Positions 58,610-64,000 of a stretch of DNA of 64,000 nucleotides are shown here, piece by piece (within the stretch, counting starts at the first letter, position 1; every line of letters begins with the position of its first letter). The translations under genes were made by a program, and so were the position numbers. The DNA is from an uncultured Paracoccaceae bacterium (lineage in GTDB: Bacteria > Pseudomonadota > Alphaproteobacteria > Rhodobacterales > Rhodobacteraceae), in the NCBI GenBank assembly GCA_938005545.1, contig CALKXV010000014.1:1-64000 (forward strand). Direction: 5' to 3'. The notes beneath the pieces are model-generated. The model ran no database searches. It was not told the DNA's origin and saw nothing but the letters and a program-made list of their open reading frames with translations.

Positions 58610-60487
58610 ATGAGTAACCCAAACGAAAGCCCCGCTGACCCATTCAAAAAAGCACTCGCCGAAGCGACCAAAACGCTGGCGGATGATGCTGAAATGACAG
58701 TCAGTTTTTCGGTCGACCCTCCGGGGATGTCGGCGGAAGGAGTGCGTTTGCCGCAAGTCACACGGCGGATGACTCGCGACGAGGTGCTTTTGGCCCGTGG
58801 CACCGCAGACAGTTATGCCATGCGCCGAAAATACCACGACGAAACATGTTTCAACCGCTATGCGCCCGACGGCCAGATGGCACGCGATATTTACCAAGCC
58901 ATGGAAATGGCCCGCTGCGAAGCTATGGGCGCGCGCGATATGCCGGGCACTGCCGGCAACATTGACGCACGGATTGAAAATCAAGCCATGCGCAAAGGCT
59001 ATGACGAAGTGACCGAGGCTGCCGAAGCGCCCTTGTCGGTTGCTGCCGGATACCTTGTGCGCCAATTGGCCAGCGGGCGCGAGCTGCCACCGTCGGCTGC
59101 AAATCTTTTGAACCTTTGGCGCGATCAGTTTCAAACCAAAGCCGGCGAAACGCTGGAAAACCTGGAAGACATGCTGGACGATCAGGCGTCTTTTGCACGA
59201 TTTGCGCGTCAGATCATTCAAGACATGGGCTATGGCGATCAGTTGGGCGATGACCCGGACGCCGAAGACCCGGACGAAGATCAGGAAGCCGCCGAAGACA
59301 CGCCCGAAGACGAAGACGCCAATTCCGACGATGCCAGCCAACAGCAACAGGACAGTTCGGAAGCCGCACCCGACGAAAGTCAGGATCAGCAAGACGACGA
59401 AGCCGAGGCGCAAGTCACGCTGGACGAAATGGCCGATGCCGAAGGTGGCGAAGAAACCGAGCTGCCCCAGGGCGACGCCGAGATGGAGCCGCCTCCGCCC
59501 CAGTCGTTCAGCGATGCGGACCCGAACTATGCCGTTTACACGCCTGATTTCGATGAAGAAATCCACGCAGCCGACCTGGCAGAGCCGGAAGAACTGGAAC
59601 GCTTGCGCGCCTATCTGGATCAACAGCTCGATCCGTTGAAAGGTGCCGTCTCGCGACTTGCCAACCGTTTGCAACGCCGCTTACAGGCCCAACAGACTCG
59701 CACATGGACCTTTGACATGGAGGAAGGCATTCTGGACGCTGGCCGTTTGGCGCGTATCGTCGCCAATCCAACCGTGCCTTTGGCCTATAAGCAAGAAAAA
59801 GACATGGAGTTCCGCGATACGGTCGTGACCCTGTTGCTGGACAATTCAGGATCCATGCGGGGCCGCCCGATTTCCATTGCAGCCATCTGCGCCGATGTTC
59901 TGGCCCGCACGTTAGAACGGTGTTCGGTGAAAGTCGAAATTCTGGGCTTTACGACCCGCGCCTGGAAAGGCGGTCAGTCCCGCGAAAAGTGGCTTCAAGA
60001 GGGTCGCCCCCAAGTTCCCGGTCGTCTGAATGATCTTCGGCACATCATCTATAAATCCGCCGATGCCCCTTGGCGTCATGCGCGGCCCAATCTGGGTCTG
60101 ATGATGAAAGAAGGGTTGTTGAAGGAAAACATCGACGGTGAAGCGTTGGAATGGGCGCATCGGCGGTTGATACCGCGCCACGAAGCGCGCAAGATCCTGA
60201 TGGTGATTTCGGATGGCGCGCCTGTGGATGACAGCACGCTGTCGGTGAACCCGGCCAACTATCTGGAAAAGCACCTGCGCGATGTCATCGACATGATCGA
60301 ACGTCGTCGACAGGTTGAACTTTTGGCAATTGGCATCGGCCATGACGTCACGCGGTATTACGAACGCGCTGTGACGATCACGGATGTTGAACAGCTTGCG
60401 GGCGCAATGACCGAACAACTGGCCGCGCTTTTCGAAAGCGATCCACGCCAGCGCAAAAGACTATCGCGCCTCAGAACGGTCGTCTGA
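58610..60487 (+). CDS. cobT: Cobaltochelatase subunit CobT
   Basis: The 625-aa CobNST subunit includes a long acidic, Gln- and Asp-rich low-complexity section (about residues 220-295; e.g. [20 protein letters not shown]) typical of CobT, and a C-terminal von Willebrand factor A domain with the MIDAS motif [17 protein letters not shown] and '[15 protein letters not shown]'. It forms a chaperone-like complex with CobS to drive cobalt insertion. The N-terminal part ([23 protein letters not shown]) fits other CobT proteins. The ribosome-binding site is weak at ATG 58610. The gap from cobS contains three genes. Confidence 0.96.
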   Translation: MSNPNESPADPFKKALAEATKTLADDAEMTVSFSVDPPGMSAEGVRLPQVTRRMTRDEVLLARGTADSYAMRRKYHDETCFNRYAPDGQMARDIYQAMEMARCEAMGARDMPGTAGNIDARIENQAMRKGYDEVTEAAEAPLSVAAGYLVRQLASGRELPPSAANLLNLWRDQFQTKAGETLENLEDMLDDQASFARFARQIIQDMGYGDQLGDDPDAEDPDEDQEAAEDTPEDEDANSDDASQQQQDSSEAAPDESQDQQDDEAEAQVTLDEMADAEGGEETELPQGDAEMEPPPPQSFSDADPNYAVYTPDFDEEIHAADLAEPEELERLRAYLDQQLDPLKGAVSRLANRLQRRLQAQQTRTWTFDMEEGILDAGRLARIVANPTVPLAYKQEKDMEFRDTVVTLLLDNSGSMRGRPISIAAICADVLARTLERCSVKVEILGFTTRAWKGGQSREKWLQEGRPQVPGRLNDLRHIIYKSADAPWRHARPNLGLMMKEGLLKENIDGEALEWAHRRLIPRHEARKILMVISDGAPVDDSTLSVNPANYLEKHLRDVIDMIERRRQVELLAIGIGHDVTRYYERAVTITDVEQLAGAMTEQLAALFESDPRQRKRLSRLRTVV

Positions 60488-60549
60488 GCACATTGAACAC
60501 GCCTGTCGTTCGTAGTATGTTCTCATTTTGACATTCGAGGTAATGCATT

Positions 60550-61098
60550 ATGGCACCCGGCACAAAGCTGAACGGCACGCTTCGGGATTTCATTGAACAA
60601 CAACAGGTTTTCTTCGTAGCGACGGCGGCAGAGACAGGTCGCGTGAACCTGTCACCCAAAGGCGCAGATTCTTTGCGTATTTTGGACGACAACCGGCTGA
60701 TCTGGATAAACCTGTCTGGAAGCGGCAACGAAACCGCCGGTCACATCAAACAAACCAACCGCATGACTTTGATGTTTTGTGCGTTTGAAGGGCCCGCCCG
60801 CATTCTGCGTCTTTACGGAACCGCCAAAGTCACACATCCCCGCCACGACGCCTGGGATGAATTGGCGGCACATTTCCCGAAGCTGGCAGGCAGTCGTCAG
60901 ATTTTTGATCTGGCGATTGATATGGTGCATGTCTCCTGCGGTTCGGGTGTGCCCTATATGGACTATAAAAGCGACCGGTCCGCCGAAGAGATGTTGCCGT
61001 TTTTCGACAAGATGGACGACGACGGCATGGAAGCGTTTTGGCGCAAGAAAAACACACTGACCGTCGATGGTTTTGAAACTGGCCTTTTCGAAGACTAA
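60550..61098 (+). CDS. Pyridoxamine-5'-phosphate-oxidase-like FMN-binding protein
   Basis: The 182-aa split-barrel flavin/heme-binding protein shows LRDFIEQQQVFFVATAAETG, VNLSPKGADSLRILDDNRL, 'WINLSGSGNETAGHIKQTNRMTLMFCAF' and 'ILRLYGTAKVTHPRH', the features of the PNPOx-like family related to 'pyridoxamine 5-phosphate oxidase family protein'. Substrate and cofactor are not fixed by sequence; many members reduce F420- or flavin-linked compounds or bind heme. It is full length. GAGG lies about 9 bases upstream of the ATG. It follows cobT by about 60 bases and may be co-transcribed. Confidence 0.85.
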   Translation: MAPGTKLNGTLRDFIEQQQVFFVATAAETGRVNLSPKGADSLRILDDNRLIWINLSGSGNETAGHIKQTNRMTLMFCAFEGPARILRLYGTAKVTHPRHDAWDELAAHFPKLAGSRQIFDLAIDMVHVSCGSGVPYMDYKSDRSAEEMLPFFDKMDDDGMEAFWRKKNTLTVDGFETGLFED

Positions 61099-61169
61099 GG
61101 CGATTTTTCTGCCCTTTAGAAAACGCATCCACCTTGTGCTTTGCGCCCGCTTCCTGTTCCTTGCGTCCC

Positions 61170-62957
61170 ATGTTCCAAAATTACACATCAACCGCCAATC
61201 CAGAACAGGGCCCGCCGCGCCTTAAGGCGCTCCGAAAAGCTATGGCCGACGCAGGCCATGATGCCTTCCTTGTCCCGCGTGCTGATCGGCACATGGGCGA
61301 ATACGTGGCCGAAGCCGATGACCGGTTAGCATGGCTCACGGGGTTTACGGGATCAGCCGGGTTCGCCGCGATCACACAAGACACTGCGGGTGTTTTCGTC
61401 GATGGACGGTATCGCCTGCAAGTGCGCGATCAGGTGGCAAGTGAATTCACACCCGTCAACTGGCCCGAGGTCAAACTGGGCCCATGGCTGGTCGAACACC
61501 TGAGCGAAGGCGCGACCGTTGCCTTTGATCCGTGGCTTCATACCGCCGAAGATGTTGCGACCCTGACGAAAGCGGCAGGTGATCACCTGACACTGAAACC
61601 ATCGCCGAACCTTGTCGATGCCGTCTGGGCCGATCGCCCTGCCCTGCCTGCCAATCCGGTCCGCGCGCATCCCATTGAACTTTCAGGCGAAAAGAGCGGT
61701 GACAAACGCAATCGCATGGCCAAAACTTTGCAAGACGCAGGCCAAACGGCAGTGGTGCTGACATTGCCCGACAGTATCTGTTGGTTGTTGAACATTCGTG
61801 GCAGCGACATCCCTCGAAACCCTGTCGTGCAGGCCTTTGCCATTCTGCATGACACCGGTCGCGTCTCGCTGTTCTCGGATCAAAGCAAATTTGAGCCGCT
61901 CGGTTCAGATCCGCACATCGACCAATTTGAATGGGACGAGTTTGAAACACAACTCACCACCCTGAAAGGCCCCGTCCGGGTGGATCGCAAAACCACGCCT
62001 TTGGCCATCTCAACCCTTTTGGAAGATGCGGATATCAAGGTCGCTTGGGGCGACGATCCATGTATCCTTCCCAAAGCCAAAAAGAACGCGGTGGAAATTG
62101 AGGGCATGCGCGCGGCACACTTGCGCGACGGCGTGGCGGTGATCGAATTTCTGGCATGGTTTGATCGCGCATCCCCAAAGGGCGCGCTGACGGAAATTGC
62201 TGCGGCCAAGGCACTGGAAGACTACCGCGCCGCTTCCAATACGCTGATGGATATCTCGTTCGACACGATCTCGGGCGCTGGACCAAACGGCGCAATCATC
62301 CATTACCGCGTCACCGAAGACACCGACCGGACCATCGAAGACGGCACATTATTTTTGCTGGATTCAGGGGGCCAATACACCGACGGTACCACCGACATCA
62401 CGCGCACGCTGGCGGTTGGAACGCCGTTGGACGAACACCGCGACTGTTACACCCGCGTGCTGCAAGGCATGATCGCCATTTCGATGGCGCGCTTTCCTCG
62501 TGGGTTAACGGGGCGCGACATTGACGCATTGGCACGCGCTTCGCTTTGGCGCGCAGGTTTGGACTATGATCATGGCACCGGCCACGGGGTCGGCGCACAT
62601 CTTTGCGTCCACGAAGGCCCGCAACGGATTTCGCGTGCGACGGACGTAAAGCTGGAGCCCGGCATGATCCTGTCGAACGAACCCGGCTATTACAAACCGG
62701 GCGAATTCGGCATCCGCATTGAAAACCTGATCGTTGTACGCGAGGCCGCCAAGATCGGTGACAAGCGCGATCAGCTGGACTTTGAAACCCTAACCTTCGT
62801 GCCATTGGATCGCCGATTGATCGCAACCGATCAACTTGGCCCATGGGAGCGCGATTGGATCGATACCTATCACGCCGAGGTCTGGGACAAGCTGAAGGAC
62901 CGTGTCTCGCCAGAGGCCAAGGTGTGGCTTGAGGCCGCAACCAAACCCCTTGTCTGA
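61170..62957 (+). CDS. Xaa-Pro aminopeptidase (aminopeptidase P, M24B family)
   Basis: The 595-aa three-domain aminopeptidase P has two creatinase-like N-terminal domains (PRADRHMGEYVAEADDRLAW then LTGFTGSAG; and 'LNIRGSDIPRNPVV') and a pita-bread catalytic domain. The di-metal ligands are in LFLLDSGGQYTDGTTDITRT (two Asp), 'GTGHGVGAHLCVHEGP' (His), SNEPGYYKPGEFGIRIENL (two Glu). This long form matches eukaryotic-type APP1. It cleaves an N-terminal residue before Pro. The start at 61170 (MFQNYTSTANPEQGPPRL) is a compromise; the ribosome-binding site is weak. It is monocistronic or follows the PNPOx-like gene. Confidence 0.95.
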   Translation: MFQNYTSTANPEQGPPRLKALRKAMADAGHDAFLVPRADRHMGEYVAEADDRLAWLTGFTGSAGFAAITQDTAGVFVDGRYRLQVRDQVASEFTPVNWPEVKLGPWLVEHLSEGATVAFDPWLHTAEDVATLTKAAGDHLTLKPSPNLVDAVWADRPALPANPVRAHPIELSGEKSGDKRNRMAKTLQDAGQTAVVLTLPDSICWLLNIRGSDIPRNPVVQAFAILHDTGRVSLFSDQSKFEPLGSDPHIDQFEWDEFETQLTTLKGPVRVDRKTTPLAISTLLEDADIKVAWGDDPCILPKAKKNAVEIEGMRAAHLRDGVAVIEFLAWFDRASPKGALTEIAAAKALEDYRAASNTLMDISFDTISGAGPNGAIIHYRVTEDTDRTIEDGTLFLLDSGGQYTDGTTDITRTLAVGTPLDEHRDCYTRVLQGMIAISMARFPRGLTGRDIDALARASLWRAGLDYDHGTGHGVGAHLCVHEGPQRISRATDVKLEPGMILSNEPGYYKPGEFGIRIENLIVVREAAKIGDKRDQLDFETLTFVPLDRRLIATDQLGPWERDWIDTYHAEVWDKLKDRVSPEAKVWLEAATKPLV

Positions 62958-63011
62958 CATCGCTTTGTTACCGTTTTCCTGATAGGAAACGCACCAACGA
63001 AGGAGATTACC

Positions 63012-63356
63012 ATGGCCGATCACATCAAAATTCAACCTGCGGACGGAACTTGGGTGGTGCGCGCTGGCGGGGCCGTCTTGGGCGAAAGCAGCGCCGCACT
63101 TGAGTTGCGCGAAGGCGACTATGGCCCGGTGATCTATTTTCCACGGGGCGATATCGCGATGGATTTTCTGGATCCGTCCGAAAAAGTCAGCACGTGCCCG
63201 CACAAAGGCGACGCCGTTCACTTTTCGATTGTCACGAAAAGCACGGTTTTGACGGATGCTGCATGGTCGTATGAAAGCCCGATTGACGGCGTGGCAGACA
63301 TCACCGGGCACCTTGCGTTCTATCCACGTGACGATGTGACCGTCGAACAGGTCTAG
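63012..63356 (+). CDS. DUF427 family protein
   Basis: The 114-aa protein covers the DUF427 domain with PADGTWVVRAGGAVLGESSA, 'LREGDYGPVIYFPRGDIAMDFLDPSEKVSTCPHKGDAVHFSI' and 'WSYESPIDGVADITGHLAFYP', including the family's S-x-CPxKGxAxxF-type block. Function is unknown; it is a small beta-rich cytoplasmic protein. The start at 63012 has a strong GAAGGAG 8 bases upstream. It ends 2 bases before the convergent ClC channel gene. Confidence 0.9.
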   Translation: MADHIKIQPADGTWVVRAGGAVLGESSAALELREGDYGPVIYFPRGDIAMDFLDPSEKVSTCPHKGDAVHFSIVTKSTVLTDAAWSYESPIDGVADITGHLAFYPRDDVTVEQV

Positions 63357-63358
63357 GG

Positions 63359-64000
63359 TTAGCTGTGCTCTTCTGCCGCTGTGGCGGCCAAGGCGCGGTT
63401 ATAGGCCCGAAGTGCATCGACGTGGAACAAGGTACCGTGAATTTTAGGTGGCTGGCCTTCATCGCCCACACTTAGAACCGGCAAAAACGGACGTGTCGTG
63501 GTCTCAAAAATCGGCAGGGCGGTTTCCAGTGTGGCATTGGGATTGACCCAGATGCCATCCTCGATTGCGGCCCATAGCGCGTCTTCGGGTGCGGCGCCCG
63601 GATCATCTGGCGGACGCATCACATTGGCCACACGGAACATGGCCAAGAGATAGGCCTGCGGCCCTTTCGACAAATGCACATTTCGCCGTTCAAGTTGGGT
63701 CAGGAAGAAAGATCGATCCACCATGCGCGACGCCACAGCCGTCGACATCGACACCGCAACCATCACGGCCAAGCCGGTTTGCCAGTCGCCTGTCAGTTCG
63801 AAAACGATCAGCGTTGTCGAAATAGGCGCGCCAAGAACCGCCGCCGCGACGGCCCCCATGCCCGCCAATGCATAAAGCGTCGTCGAGCCCGAGACTTCGG
63901 GGAAAATGCCCGTTGCCGCCAATCCGAAAGCAAGACCCAGCAAAGCGCCCACCATCAGAGACGGCGAAAAGATACCACCACCCATGCGTCCGGCGATTGT
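63359..64000 (-). CDS. ClC-family chloride channel/transporter, C-terminal part (partial at window edge)
   Basis: The 213 C-terminal codons of a voltage-gated-type chloride channel family protein are present; the 5' part lies beyond the window. Readable membrane motifs are AGRMGGGIFSPSLMVGALLG, YALAGMGAVAAAVLGAPIST and 'TLIVFELTGDWQTGLAVMVAVSMS', matching the GGxFxPxL selectivity-helix block and the G(A/M)P of ClC proteins. The remaining 130 residues form a divergent cytosolic C-terminal region of CBS-like type (RRNVHLSKGPQAYLL and 'DGIWVNPNATLETALPIFETT'). Transporter versus channel cannot be told without the gating-Glu region. Confidence 0.92.
   Translation of the reverse strand, partial: TIAGRMGGGIFSPSLMVGALLGLAFGLAATGIFPEVSGSTTLYALAGMGAVAAAVLGAPISTTLIVFELTGDWQTGLAVMVAVSMSTAVASRMVDRSFFLTQLERRNVHLSKGPQAYLLAMFRVANVMRPPDDPGAAPEDALWAAIEDGIWVNPNATLETALPIFETTTRPFLPVLSVGDEGQPPKIHGTLFHVDALRAYNRALAATAAEEHS

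Noticed and set aside
58610-60487. Acidic repeat-like stretch in cobT as an inserted low-complexity element
   Set aside because: A long acidic linker is a normal feature of CobT proteins.
1-64000. CRISPR arrays, restriction-modification or known anti-phage operons
   Set aside because: No regularly spaced direct repeats and no cas, methylase-endonuclease or toxin-antitoxin families were recognised anywhere in the window.

Overview
The window looks like a chromosomal segment of a Rhodobacterales (Roseobacter-group) alphaproteobacterium. Supporting signs are the aerobic cobaltochelatase genes cobS and cobT near a J-domain protein and bolA, proton-translocating pntAB with a single-chain PntA, malate synthase G overlapping a GlcG-like gene, the glpX-recJ-tRNA-Glu order, an opg osmoregulated-glucan operon, and DUF2842 beside purA. 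This assignment is an inference from gene content and coding style, not from a marker phylogeny.

Layout. 0-1.2 kb: the end of an IS3-type transposase, a decayed tyrosine recombinase and a DUF1348 gene. 1.6-9.7 kb: a ThDP-dependent enzyme, then a TTC38-like TPR gene running into opgC-opgG-opgH. 9.7-11.5 kb: a leftward exported set (esterase, rhodanese, YHS protein). 11.7-12.6 kb: gene debris (a TPR/regulator tail and a subtilase-like tail). 12.6-21.3 kb: housekeeping genes (DUF2147, hisA, DUF302, DUF2842-purA, a Rieske-glutamate-synthase-like fusion, glpX, recJ, tRNA-Glu). 21.8-27.9 kb: a sugar-acid catabolic cluster (IlvD/Edd dehydratase, RraA-like, FAH-family, an ArsR regulator with two conserved Cys, SMP-30 lactonase, SDR), closed by an IS5-type transposase scar. 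28.3-32.6 kb: an AsmA-like membrane protein, a 3-hydroxyisobutyrate-dehydrogenase-like enzyme, a methyltransferase, DUF2853 and rluE. 32.8-40.9 kb: all leftward, pntAB, a membrane methyltransferase, D-lyxose isomerase, a class-I glutamine-amidotransferase-like hydrolase, glcG and glcB. 41-47.5 kb: sterol desaturase family, pepN, an acyltransferase, a membrane/TPR protein and a TerB-like protein. 47.5-52.6 kb: a lytic transglycosylase, gatB with an in-frame TAG, an acetyltransferase pseudogene, a frameshifted esterase, and a second copy of the membrane/TPR protein. 52.7-64 kb: DUF4177, bolA, a J-protein, msrB, cobS, a DUF2272/SH3 pair, cobT, a PNPOx-like protein, aminopeptidase P, DUF427 and the C-terminus of a ClC channel.

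How genes work together. The opg genes would make, export and decorate periplasmic glucans. The 21.8-27.9 kb cluster has the enzyme classes of a non-phosphorylative aldose oxidation route (dehydrogenase, lactonase, aldonate dehydratase, then a 2-keto-3-deoxy-acid step). pntAB, glcB and glpX fit ordinary central metabolism. cobS/cobT belong to aerobic cobalamin synthesis.

Most notable: (1) an amber codon at a normally conserved Tyr position in gatB, an expected essential gene, with two further damaged reading frames within 1.6 kb; (2) a DUF2272 plus exported SH3 gene pair between cobS and cobT; (3) two diverged copies of an uncharacterised membrane-anchored helical-repeat protein 5 kb apart; (4) a Rieske domain fused to an FMN/3Fe-4S glutamate-synthase-like domain; (5) a sugar-acid cluster carrying a persulfide-sensor-type ArsR gene and candidate operators. 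I found no CRISPR array, prophage or recognisable defence island.
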